From: Spirochaetae bacterium HGW-Spirochaetae-9
GTDB lineage: Bacteria > Spirochaetota > Spirochaetia > Treponematales > Rectinemataceae
Length of the DNA: 16,511 nt
Assembly: GCA_002839205.1 (NCBI GenBank)
Contig: PGXP01000034.1
Coordinates: 1-16,511 of the forward strand
Reading direction: 5' to 3'
Shown one piece after another: positions 1 through 6,619 of this stretch. How positions within the stretch are numbered: the first letter of the stretch is position 1; each line of letters begins with the position of its first letter. A program made the translations under genes and the position numbers. The notes beneath the pieces are model-generated. The model searched no databases, was not told the origin of the DNA, and saw nothing but the letters and a program-made list of their open reading frames with translations.

Positions 1-1079
1 CGGTATCGGGAGGGGAGATAAAAACCAAGCCCACCCAGCATGCCGTCAAGGAACTCCAGGAAATCGGGATCCAGCCCGACCTGGTCATCCTGCGCTCCAA
101 AGAACCTTTGGACGATGGAATCCGCCGCAAAATCTCCTCTTTCATCAATGTTGAATTCGAGGGCGTCATCTCGGGCTACGACGTGGCGACCATCTATGAG
201 GTGCCCCTCGTCTACTACAAGGCGGGCCTCGACGCCTGGATCCTGAAGAAGATGAATGTCGAAAGTCGGCACGCCGAACTCTCGGCCTGGAAGCAGGTGG
301 TCGAAAAAGTGAAGAAGCCCGCTTCCCGGGTGCGCATCGGGGTTGTGGGCAAATACATGGAGCTCCACGACGCCTACAAGTCCGTGTGGGAGGCCCTCGG
401 TCATGGCGGCATCGCCAACAACGCGGGCGTCGAGCTCGTCAAGATCGATTCAGGTTCCCTCGAGGCTCCCGGTGCCGGGCTGGACGAAATCTTTGCCGGC
501 ATCGACGGCATCCTGGTGCCCGGGGGCTTCGGCGAGCGGGGCATCGAAGGCATGGTGATCGCGGCCCGGTGGGCGCGGGAACACAAGGTTCCCTATTTCG
601 GCATCTGCCTCGGCATGCAGATCATGGTGATCGAGTATGCCCGCAACGTGCTGGGATGGACCGACGCCCACTCCACCGAGTTTTCCAAAACGACGAAGCA
701 CCCCGTGGTATCCCTCCTCGAGGAGCAGCGCAAGGTGAAGAACCTGGGCGGGACCATGCGCCTGGGGGCTTCGGAGTCACACATAAAGCCTGATACGGGA
801 ATGCGGCATGCCTATGGAGCCGAAACGATAATGGAGCGGCACCGGCACCGCTACGAGGTTTCAAATCTGTTCCGCGCCGAAATGGAAGCCGCAGGCCTCC
901 GTGTCACGGCCACCACCCCCGACGGGGAGCTTGTCGAATCCTGCGAATGGCCGGATCACCCCTGGGGTCTGGGGGTACAGTTCCACCCTGAGCTGAAATC
1001 CAAGCCCACGAAGGCCAGCCCTCTTTTTGCGGCCTTCATCGCGGAATGCCTTAAAAAGCGTTTCCGACTGCTTGAGTAG
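1..1079 (+). CDS. pyrG: CTP synthase, C-terminal part (5' end outside window)
   Basis: This gene makes CTP from UTP, ATP and glutamine in the cytoplasm, the last step of pyrimidine nucleotide synthesis. The frame is open from the window edge (first whole codon at 3), giving 358 residues; E. coli PyrG has 545, so roughly the first third is outside. The fragment opens in the synthetase domain with GEIKTKPTQHAVKEL and QPDLVILRS, near-identical to known PyrG. The class I glutamine amidotransferase domain follows: the nucleophile Cys is in GICLGMQ (codon 606-608), and the His and Glu of the triad are in QFHPE (codons 984-986 and 990-992). LGGTMRLG and ERHRHRYEV are also diagnostic. Nothing looks damaged. 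The next gene starts 93 bases downstream behind its own promoter-like sequence, so co-transcription with lptC is possible but not required. Confidence 0.97.
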   Translation, partial: VSGGEIKTKPTQHAVKELQEIGIQPDLVILRSKEPLDDGIRRKISSFINVEFEGVISGYDVATIYEVPLVYYKAGLDAWILKKMNVESRHAELSAWKQVVEKVKKPASRVRIGVVGKYMELHDAYKSVWEALGHGGIANNAGVELVKIDSGSLEAPGAGLDEIFAGIDGILVPGGFGERGIEGMVIAARWAREHKVPYFGICLGMQIMVIEYARNVLGWTDAHSTEFSKTTKHPVVSLLEEQRKVKNLGGTMRLGASESHIKPDTGMRHAYGAETIMERHRHRYEVSNLFRAEMEAAGLRVTATTPDGELVESCEWPDHPWGLGVQFHPELKSKPTKASPLFAAFIAECLKKRFRLLE

Positions 1080-1089
1080 CAGTGCCTTC

Positions 1090-1114
1090 GCGGTCGCGGC
1101 CCCTTCGCGGCCGC
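1090..1114 (+). terminator. Hairpin after pyrG, weak terminator candidate
   Basis: GCGGTCGCG and CGCGGCCGC can pair over 9 bp (one G-U) around a 7-base loop, 11 bases after the pyrG stop. It is followed only by AATTTC, not a run of T, so it is a poor intrinsic terminator. It may be a pause site, an mRNA 3'-end stabiliser, or just GC-rich intergenic sequence. The motif CCTTCGCGG is also repeated directly here (1085-1093 and 1102-1110), which is part of why it folds. Confidence 0.4.
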
Positions 1115-1137
1115 AATTTCAGCCCGTCCCTATTGTA

Positions 1138-1166
1138 TTGACAGCGCGCGGGGGGCGAACCATACT
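1138..1166 (+). promoter_or_regulatory. Sigma70-type promoter for the lpt cluster
   Basis: A perfect -35 box TTGACA (1138-1143) is followed by a 17-base spacer and a -10 box CATACT (1161-1166, 4 of 6 matches to TATAAT). The expected start of transcription is about position 1173, the first base of the lptC GTG codon. If real, the lptC message would have essentially no leader. The promoter would let lptCAB be expressed independently of pyrG. Confidence 0.6.
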
Positions 1167-1172
1167 CAAACG

Positions 1173-1775
1173 GTGATACGAAACCTGCCGCGCTTCCTGC
1201 AAGCCCTGTCGCTGGCTGCCCTCCTGGCCGCTGGCATCCTCGCGACCTCCTGTTCTTTGGAAGAGCCTGTCAGCGATCCGGCGAGCCTTGAAGAGCGGCC
1301 CGACGCCACTTTCATAGGCTTCAGCCGCGAGGAAGTGGAGAATGGAATCGTCACCTTCGCCGCCACGGCCGAACGCGCCGAGTACTTTCAGGAGAAGGGC
1401 CTCCTCGTCATCTACAACGTCGTCTTCGAAGACAGGGGATCCGCGGGCGGCAGCCCGAAGTCCACGGGCCAGGCCGACAAGGCCGTCTACCATGAGGACA
1501 CGGGCGACGCCGAGTTCTCTGGTTTTGTCCAGCTGAATTCCCTGGAGGAAGACGCTTCCTTCGAGACGAGCAACCTCAGCTATCGCTCGGCCACCCAAAC
1601 CATCGAAGGTGCTCCCGACAATCCTGTCATCGTGAAGGTGGGCAAAAAGCTCTTCCTTCAGGGCATGGGGTTTTTCGCAGACATACAGTCGAAGGCCTTC
1701 GCTTTCCGCAATGGGGTCCAAGGCGTTATAAGGACGGATTCCGGCCCTGCGTCATCGAAAGGAGAGGAACGATGA
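1173..1775 (+). CDS. lptC: LptC-like lipoprotein, LPS/lipid transport bridge component
   Basis: This is a 200-residue protein placed as LptC, the periplasmic bridge protein that receives lipid from the LptBFG extractor at the inner membrane and passes it to LptA. Residues 8-26 are hydrophobic and end in LATSC, so Cys27 looks like a lipobox cysteine; classical LptC is anchored by a transmembrane helix, so this is a lipoprotein variant. The rest (about 45-180) has the alternating beta-strand character of the OstA/LptC fold (VVFEDRG, ADKAVYHEDTGDAEFSG). The start is GTG at 1173; no ATG lies in frame nearby and no Shine-Dalgarno precedes it. Its stop overlaps the lptA start (ATGA), showing translational coupling. 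Sequence identity in this family is low, so the call leans on fold pattern, size and position before lptA and lptB. Confidence 0.78.
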   Translation: MIRNLPRFLQALSLAALLAAGILATSCSLEEPVSDPASLEERPDATFIGFSREEVENGIVTFAATAERAEYFQEKGLLVIYNVVFEDRGSAGGSPKSTGQADKAVYHEDTGDAEFSGFVQLNSLEEDASFETSNLSYRSATQTIEGAPDNPVIVKVGKKLFLQGMGFFADIQSKAFAFRNGVQGVIRTDSGPASSKGEER

Positions 1776-2458
1776 AACGTCATGCCCTTGGGTATTTTTT
1801 TTCAGCCATTCTCCTCATTCTTTCCGCGACAGGGGCTTTTGCCCAGGCGCCCGCCGTCACCGGTGAGGCTGGGAGCGACGATACGACCATCACCTTCACC
1901 GCTCGCCGCATGGAGAGCGTCATCGCCAAGGGCAAGGAAAAGACCATCCTCATCGGCGAGGCTGTGGTCAACACGGGAACGATCGAGATCAAGGCCGAGC
2001 GTATCGAGCTTTCGGGAGAAGACTACAACGATGTGCTCTGCACCGGTACGGTGAGCGTCTTCGACGAGTCGAAGGGCTTCCTCCTCAAGGCGGCCAACCT
2101 CAAGTACGCGCGCGACACGGAGATCGGCCTCGCCCAGAACCAGGTCGTCCTCGAGGATTCGAAGAACGACGTCCTCCTCAAGGCCGAGTGGGTGCGTTTT
2201 GACCAGATACAGTCCCTCGTGGATGCCCGCATATCCGTCCACATACTGAAGGAAGACTTCGCCGCCCGGGCCGAGTTCGTCCACTACGACCGCAACGACG
2301 AGAGCCTCCAGCTCTCCGGAACCCCCGTGGCCGTATCGGCCGACGGACGCATCGAGGCCGACACGATGACGGGCACGACGAATCTGGACGACATGGCCTT
2401 CGGCGGCCGCGTGAGCGGCACCATCACGACGAAGAAGAAGGAAGGGACAAGCCCTTGA
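1772..2458 (+). CDS. lptA: LptA/OstA-type periplasmic lipid transport protein
   Basis: This 228-residue protein is the likely periplasmic LptA, whose beta-jellyroll units stack into the bridge that carries lipopolysaccharide or another lipid to the outer membrane. An N-terminal signal peptide (residues 1-25, ending AFA) should be cleaved. The mature part has OstA-family traits: repeated strands such as TITFTARRMESV, GTIEIKAERIEL, FLLKAANLKY and VLLKAEWVRF, each ending where an 'information on one strand, turn' repeat would. A GGAGAGG ribosome site lies just upstream, and the ATG overlaps the lptC stop. The stop in turn overlaps the lptB TTG start, so lptC-lptA-lptB form one coupled unit. Length is somewhat above E. 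coli LptA (185). Whether the lipid carried is LPS cannot be told, since some spirochaetes have lpt genes but no LPS. Confidence 0.85.
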   Translation: MKRHALGYFFSAILLILSATGAFAQAPAVTGEAGSDDTTITFTARRMESVIAKGKEKTILIGEAVVNTGTIEIKAERIELSGEDYNDVLCTGTVSVFDESKGFLLKAANLKYARDTEIGLAQNQVVLEDSKNDVLLKAEWVRFDQIQSLVDARISVHILKEDFAARAEFVHYDRNDESLQLSGTPVAVSADGRIEADTMTGTTNLDDMAFGGRVSGTITTKKKEGTSP

Positions 2459-3186
2459 GCGGATCTCTCCTCGAGGTGAAGGGGCTGCGGAAGCTGTACG
2501 GACGCAAGGTGGCGGTGGCCGACGTCGGCTTCACCATGAGGACGGGCGAGGTCGTGGGTCTCCTCGGCCCCAACGGCGCCGGGAAGACCACCGTCTTCTA
2601 CATGCTCGCAGGCTTCCTGCGCCCCAGCGCCGGATCCATCGAACTCGACGGAGCCCCCTTGAACGGCCTCTCCATGTACAAGCGCGCCAGGCTCGGCATC
2701 TCCTACCTTCCCCAGGAAGCATCGATTTTCCGCAAGCTCACCGTCGAGGACAACATACTCGCCGTCCTGGAGGCGCGCGCTGATCTGGACGCCAAGGCCC
2801 GCCGCGCCCGGGCGAAAGAGCTCCTCGAGGAATTCAATATTGAAAGGATTGCCAAGCAGCCGGGCTACACCCTCTCGGGCGGCGAGCGACGCCGCACGGA
2901 GATAGCGCGAGCCCTCGCCATCGAGCCCAAGTTCCTCCTCCTCGACGAACCATTCACCGGCATCGACCCCATAGCCATTCACGAGATCAAGAAGATCGTC
3001 AGGAGGCTATCGGCCGCCGGCATCGGCGTCCTCCTCACCGACCACAACGTGCGCGACACTCTTGATATAACCGACAGGTCCTACATCATCCACCTGGGAC
3101 AGATAATCGTCTCGGGCGACAGGGAGGCTATCCTGGGCGACGAGGGCGCGCGAAGCCTCTACCTGGGCGAAGAATTCCGTATGTGA
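2455..3186 (+). CDS. lptB: LptB-type ABC transporter ATPase
   Basis: This 243-residue ATPase (E. coli LptB has 241) energises lipid extraction from the inner membrane by LptFG, which are not in this window. It has Walker A GPNGAGKTT (38-46), the Q-loop in YLPQEASIF (about 84-92), signature LSGGERRR (140-147), Walker B FLLLDEPFTGIDP (160-172) and the H-loop His197 in LLTDHNVRDTL. The LPQEASIF and TDHNVRDTL stretches are hallmarks that separate LptB from the related branched-chain amino-acid ATPases. The start is TTG at 2455, chosen because it overlaps the lptA stop (TTGA), has an AGGAAGGG ribosome site upstream, and gives the normal N terminus. In many proteobacteria rpoN follows lptB; here a WG-repeat gene does. 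Confidence 0.95.
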   Translation: MSGSLLEVKGLRKLYGRKVAVADVGFTMRTGEVVGLLGPNGAGKTTVFYMLAGFLRPSAGSIELDGAPLNGLSMYKRARLGISYLPQEASIFRKLTVEDNILAVLEARADLDAKARRARAKELLEEFNIERIAKQPGYTLSGGERRRTEIARALAIEPKFLLLDEPFTGIDPIAIHEIKKIVRRLSAAGIGVLLTDHNVRDTLDITDRSYIIHLGQIIVSGDREAILGDEGARSLYLGEEFRM

Positions 3187-3201
3187 GCGGGTAAATAAGG
3201 G

Positions 3202-3230
3202 TGGAAATTGCAATAAAACTATCCTAGTAT
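3202..3230 (+). promoter_or_regulatory. Possible weak promoter before the WG-repeat gene
   Basis: TGGAAA (3202-3207) and TAGTAT (3225-3230) each match the sigma70 boxes at 4 of 6 positions with a 17-base spacer. This is the best pair in the 51-base AT-rich gap between lptB and the next gene, and the composition change fits a promoter. The match is weak and chance is a real alternative. Confidence 0.3.
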
Positions 3231-3237
3231 AAGGCGC

Positions 3238-5721
3238 ATGAAATCCATGCGTAAAAGTCTTCTCCTCCTTGTTCTTGTCGGGCTTTTCTTCCTCTCAACG
3301 CCTCTTTTCGCCTCGCCCAGCCTTTCCTGGAGGGAAGAGTTCACCGGCAACGGTGACAAGTGGTCGGTGGGAGAAACTGCGGACTACAAATATGAAATCG
3401 TGGATGGGGCGTACTCCCTGACGGGCAAGACAGGCGGCCGATGGACTGTCCATGGCTTCCCCATCCGCCGAGATGCGGATTACGTCCTCGAAAGCAAGAT
3501 AAAATCGGATTCGCCCACTTCCACGGACTACGCGGGCATCATCTGGGACTTCAAGGATAGAGACCACTACTACCAATTCCTCGCAGCACAGCATGGCAAG
3601 TACGCCATAATCAAGATGGAGAACGGAAAGGCGAATTTCCTCGTTCCCTGGACAGCTATGCCGGTGATCAATGGCCGAGGCATGTACAATACGCTTCGGG
3701 TAGCCCGGGCGGGGCAGAAACTCGTCTTTTTCATCAACAAGGTTGAGATCAAAAGCCTGCCCTATGAAAGCTTCGCCGGGGAAAGCATCGGCTTCTCGTT
3801 CTCGGGAGCTCAGACAGTAAGCGTGGATTCTGTGCTGCTGCTGGAAGAAAGGATTCCTGCGGGGGAGGTAACCGAAATCCCTTCGCTGCGGACGACAGTT
3901 TTCGAATCCACCTTCAAAGAGAAAAACCAGGGCTGGCTCATCTCTTCGAGGAATCTGGCCGGTCAGTTTGCCGACCTGGGTGGGTCCAGCGGCTCAGGCT
4001 ATCTCCTCAAGCACAGCTCCAGAAGCTCGATCGATCTGCTCGCCCAAAATTTTACCCTGGACCTGTCCAGGAATTTTTTCGTGGAGGCCGAAATCGAATG
4101 GATTTCGGGGGATGAGGGCTACGCCTACGGCCTGGCATGCGACATAAACGGGCGGGACTATCTCTGGTTCGGCCTCACCGCCAACGGCTTCTATTCCATC
4201 GCCACCACCGTAGGGGGAGAAAAGAAGGAACTTGTCCCCTGGACCATGAGTGACAATATTTTTTGCTACGAAGCCAAAAACCGGCTCTCGGTCCACCGGA
4301 GAGGTTCCAGCCTCATCTTTTCCATCAACAGGCGCAAGGTTTACGAGATGCCCTACGAAGCCTGGTCCTCCGGACGGATAGGTTTTGGAGCCGGCGGAAA
4401 CATGTCCATACGGCCTCGGTTTCTCGAGATCTACCAAAGCTCGATCATGGCAGGAGCCATCCACGGCAGCTGTTCCTATGGGTGGGGCGCCTATCGCTAT
4501 GCCGACGGGGCGGTGTATGTCGGCTTCTGGGAGAGAGGCAAGCCCAACGGCTTTGGCACCCGCTACTCCCTCTCGGGCGGAGCGCAGGAAGGGTTGTGGA
4601 AAGATGGAATCCTGAATACGGATTCTTCTGTCCCCGCCATCGCTCCAGGCCGGACCTATTTTTCCGTCATGACAGCCTCGGGCGATATGGGCCTGGTGAA
4701 CGACTGGGGCGAAGAGGAGAGCTTCGGGCTCAAGGGCGTCGTCTATCTGGACAGCATCCTGGAGACGCCCCTTCTTAAGGCTTCGGAGGGCAGGATCGGA
4801 TTCATGGATTGGAGAGGAGATTGGAAATCTTCGCCTGAATGGAACATAGCCTCGCCCTTCTCCCACGGCTACGCCCTTGTAAAAGGGCCGAAGGGCGAAA
4901 TCGGCATCGTGGATTCGGTCGGCAAGCTCAGCCTGGCCCTGGGGGCATACGATATCCTGCCCTCCAATGATTTGAAGCGGGGTGTTGTGCGCATAAAGGC
5001 AACCAAGGATGGCACAACCCTGTATGGCTTGGTGAGCGTCGATGGAAAGCTCCTTATGCCTCCAAGCCTTCTGGATCTGGGAGATTTTTCCGAAGGCTAT
5101 GCCCCGGCCAAAGCCCAGAACGGCAGCTACGGCTTTATCGACCTTTTGGGAGTATGGCGCGTTGCCCCGGAATACGATGGCGCTGGAGATTTTTCAGAAG
5201 GCCTGGCATATGTCTATTTCGATGACTACATCCCCTGGGAAAGCTTTATCTATCCATCGGGGGATATAGCCTTCGACCTGGACGGCGATACCCATGAGAC
5301 GCTCTACCCCTATACATTCAGCGAAGGTCTCCTGGCCTGCATGGAGGATTGGGAAAATCTGGTCTATCTCACCTGGGACGGAGAGGTATATGTCGAGGCC
5401 GGCCCCTGGGACGATGCCCGCCCCTTCTCTGAAGGTTTTGCGGCAGTGAATGATGAAAAAGGCTGGCAGTTCATCGATGACTCAGGCTCAGTCGCCTTCG
5501 ATGGCGTGTATGGCCGCGCGCTTTCATTTTCCCAAGGCCTGGCTGTTGTCAAAGTGGGGGATCGCTGGGGCTACATCGATCGGACAGGGCAGCTGGCCAT
5601 TCCTGCCAACTACCTGGATGCCCATTCCTTTATGCCGCAGGGGTTCGCCCAGGTAAAACTGCTTTCGGGCGCCTGGACCTGGATCGACCGCGACGGCGAG
5701 CTGCTCTGGCCTGGGCGCTAA
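3238..5721 (+). CDS. Exported mosaic protein with two beta-sandwich-like modules, MORN segment and WG repeats
   Basis: This 827-residue protein is exported and of unknown specific function. Residues 1-25 are a signal peptide ending LFA. Two related modules of about 180 residues follow (about 28-203 and 215-405): both contain an LVPWT core, a Y-N/K-x-L-x-V segment, F-x-I-N-x-x-x-V/K-x-x-PYE and I-GF. They resemble the concanavalin-like/DUF1080-type beta-sandwich that binds or cuts glycans, but no catalytic residues can be assigned. Residues about 412-458 hold a MORN-type segment (YVGFWERGKPNGFG). From about 475 to the end are WG repeats, with seven F-S-x-G-type units at F541, F617, F652, F694, F730, F764 and F798 and partner strands such as YGFIDLLGVW and WGYIDRTGQL. 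A second ATG (codon 4) is an equally possible start. The protein probably presents a binding surface in the periplasm or outside the cell. Confidence 0.85.
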   Translation: MKSMRKSLLLLVLVGLFFLSTPLFASPSLSWREEFTGNGDKWSVGETADYKYEIVDGAYSLTGKTGGRWTVHGFPIRRDADYVLESKIKSDSPTSTDYAGIIWDFKDRDHYYQFLAAQHGKYAIIKMENGKANFLVPWTAMPVINGRGMYNTLRVARAGQKLVFFINKVEIKSLPYESFAGESIGFSFSGAQTVSVDSVLLLEERIPAGEVTEIPSLRTTVFESTFKEKNQGWLISSRNLAGQFADLGGSSGSGYLLKHSSRSSIDLLAQNFTLDLSRNFFVEAEIEWISGDEGYAYGLACDINGRDYLWFGLTANGFYSIATTVGGEKKELVPWTMSDNIFCYEAKNRLSVHRRGSSLIFSINRRKVYEMPYEAWSSGRIGFGAGGNMSIRPRFLEIYQSSIMAGAIHGSCSYGWGAYRYADGAVYVGFWERGKPNGFGTRYSLSGGAQEGLWKDGILNTDSSVPAIAPGRTYFSVMTASGDMGLVNDWGEEESFGLKGVVYLDSILETPLLKASEGRIGFMDWRGDWKSSPEWNIASPFSHGYALVKGPKGEIGIVDSVGKLSLALGAYDILPSNDLKRGVVRIKATKDGTTLYGLVSVDGKLLMPPSLLDLGDFSEGYAPAKAQNGSYGFIDLLGVWRVAPEYDGAGDFSEGLAYVYFDDYIPWESFIYPSGDIAFDLDGDTHETLYPYTFSEGLLACMEDWENLVYLTWDGEVYVEAGPWDDARPFSEGFAAVNDEKGWQFIDDSGSVAFDGVYGRALSFSQGLAVVKVGDRWGYIDRTGQLAIPANYLDAHSFMPQGFAQVKLLSGAWTWIDRDGELLWPGR

Positions 5722-5817
5722 GTGTTGATACTCTTTCGGTGCATCGATAGCCGTCGGATAGTAAGAGAATGTTTTGATTGTATCTCAAAATATGAAGCAA
5801 AGGTGACTCAAACAAGC

Positions 5818-5881
5818 GTACTCTTAAAGCTAGTACTATGAGGATAGAGATATTCCATGACGCTTGCTAGTCTTAAAGGAT
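5818..5881 (+). repeat. Upstream CTTAAAG repeats, possible extra MqsA-type operator half-sites
   Basis: The heptamer CTTAAAG occurs at 5823-5829 and 5872-5878, and a third time at 5906-5912 inside the good palindrome before mqsR. The stretch 5869-5881 matches the palindrome core at 10 of 13 positions. The stretch 5818-5836 is flanked by the inverted repeat GTACT/AGTAC with 9 bases between. Spacing between heptamers is 49 and 34 bases. They may be weaker operators for the same antitoxin, allowing cooperative repression, or chance in AT-rich sequence. Confidence 0.35.
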
Positions 5882-5891
5882 CAGTATTCAC

Positions 5892-5920
5892 TTGCAATTT
5901 CTAACCTTAAAGGTTATATT
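5892..5920 (+). promoter_or_regulatory. Promoter-like sequence spanning the mqsR operator
   Basis: TTGCAA (5892-5897, 4 of 6) and TATATT (5915-5920, 5 of 6) are separated by exactly 17 bases, and the operator palindrome lies in the spacer, a classic autorepression layout. However, transcription would begin near 5927, inside the mqsR coding region. Either the true promoter is further upstream, where I found nothing better, or translation starts at the GTG at 5936. Confidence 0.4.
5902..5916. promoter_or_regulatory. MqsA-type operator palindrome
   Basis: The 15 bases TAACCTTAAAGGTTA contain AACCT-N3-AGGTT, the form reported for the MqsA operators of E. coli mqsRA (AACCT, 2-4 bases, AGGTT). It sits 4 bases before the mqsR ATG and overlaps its ribosome site (AAAGG, 5909-5913), so bound antitoxin would block both transcription and ribosome access. 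The match is by eye; finding it exactly at this locus makes chance unlikely. Confidence 0.8.
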
Positions 5921-6214
5921 ATGTACACAAGGCCAGTGTATGATCTTGAAAATATCAAGACTCTCATACGAAGCGGAGAGCGGGTGATCACACTCTCTGC
6001 GCTTTCTGGAGCAAGGGAACTGGGTTTCGACGAAGAGGATATAGACAATGTCGTGCTCGGGCTGGAGACGAAAGACTTTTATAAGTCAATGCCAGCCGAC
6101 AAGTTCCCTGGTCGCTGGCAGGATGTGTATCGACCTGTTTTTCAGGATATTGAGCTCTACCTGAAGCTCCAGATATGCATCAGCGTAGTAGTGATCTCTT
6201 TCAAACAAAAATAA
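5921..6214 (+). CDS. mqsR: MqsR-type mRNA interferase toxin
   Basis: MqsR is a RelE-fold ribonuclease toxin that cuts mRNA, preferentially at GCU/GCA in E. coli, when freed from antitoxin MqsA. The protein here is 97 residues against 98 in E. coli and aligns without gaps, one residue out of register. The motifs DFYKSM, WQDVYRP, ELYLKL and VVVISFKQK match. The residues reported as important in E. coli (K56, Q68, Y81, K96) are present as K55, Q67, Y80 and K95, so the toxin looks active. The ATG at 5921 was preferred over an upstream TTG (5864) because it gives the family length and has AAAGG 7 bases before it. The region is more AT-rich than the genes on either side, consistent with horizontal arrival. 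It is normally co-transcribed with mqsA, which here is degenerate. Confidence 0.92.
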   Translation: MYTRPVYDLENIKTLIRSGERVITLSALSGARELGFDEEDIDNVVLGLETKDFYKSMPADKFPGRWQDVYRPVFQDIELYLKLQICISVVVISFKQK

Positions 6215-6221
6215 GGGGTTG

Positions 6222-6577
6222 ATGATGAAGCAAAGGGAACCAGCTCTTATAAAGGGCATAGCCACACCTATGAGCAGCCTGGACAATATTGCAATTCATG
6301 CGGTGAGGCCTTTCTTCACGCAGCAGACCTGAAAACTACCTTAGCGATTCGCAAAGACTTCAACCGATCCGTCGACTCCCTACTCACCTCGAAGGAGATT
6401 AGGGAAGTCCGCGCCCGACTTGGACTCAGTCAGCGCCGTGCAGGGGAAATCTTTGGCGGTGGACCTATGGCATTCTCCAAATATGAGCGCGGACTCGCCG
6501 CGCAGAGCCGTTCTACCGACCTCCTCCTGAGGCTTCTTGCGGCCGGGAAAATCAACATCAATGATCTGGAATCATAG
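6222..6577 (+). pseudogene. mqsA: MqsA-type antitoxin, N terminus broken
   Basis: MqsA normally binds zinc and the toxin through its N-terminal half and DNA through a C-terminal helix-turn-helix. In frame with the final TAG (6575-6577) one reads SYKGHSHTYEQPG, a zinc pair YCNSCGE (Cys codons 6290 and 6299), then TSKEIREVRARLGLSQ and GEIFGGG, a normal antitoxin C terminus. That frame has no ATG, GTG or TTG before the middle of the HTH; upstream it runs straight into the mqsR stop (6212-6214). The usual start site is present (AGGGG, then ATGATG at 6222-6227), but its frame stops at 6330-6332 after 36 residues. The first CxxC expected some 30 residues before the second is absent in both frames. 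A small frame-changing deletion near the 5' end explains this best. E. coli MqsA reads DNA with Asn97 and Arg101; here those positions are Met and Lys. Confidence 0.8.
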
Positions 6578-6619
6578 AGATTCCTTATTATCACTTGCTT
6601 TCAGCCTTCTGTTTAAGGG

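Noticed and set aside
2284..2982. A 232-residue minus-strand frame across lptA and lptB, with similar frames opposite lptC (1119-1721) and the WG gene (3994-4866)
   Set aside because: All are antisense to strong genes and have no recognisable domain or ribosome site.
6222..6332. Programmed frameshift producing a full MqsA
   Set aside because: No standard slippery heptamer is visible, and joining the frames would still not supply the missing first CxxC.
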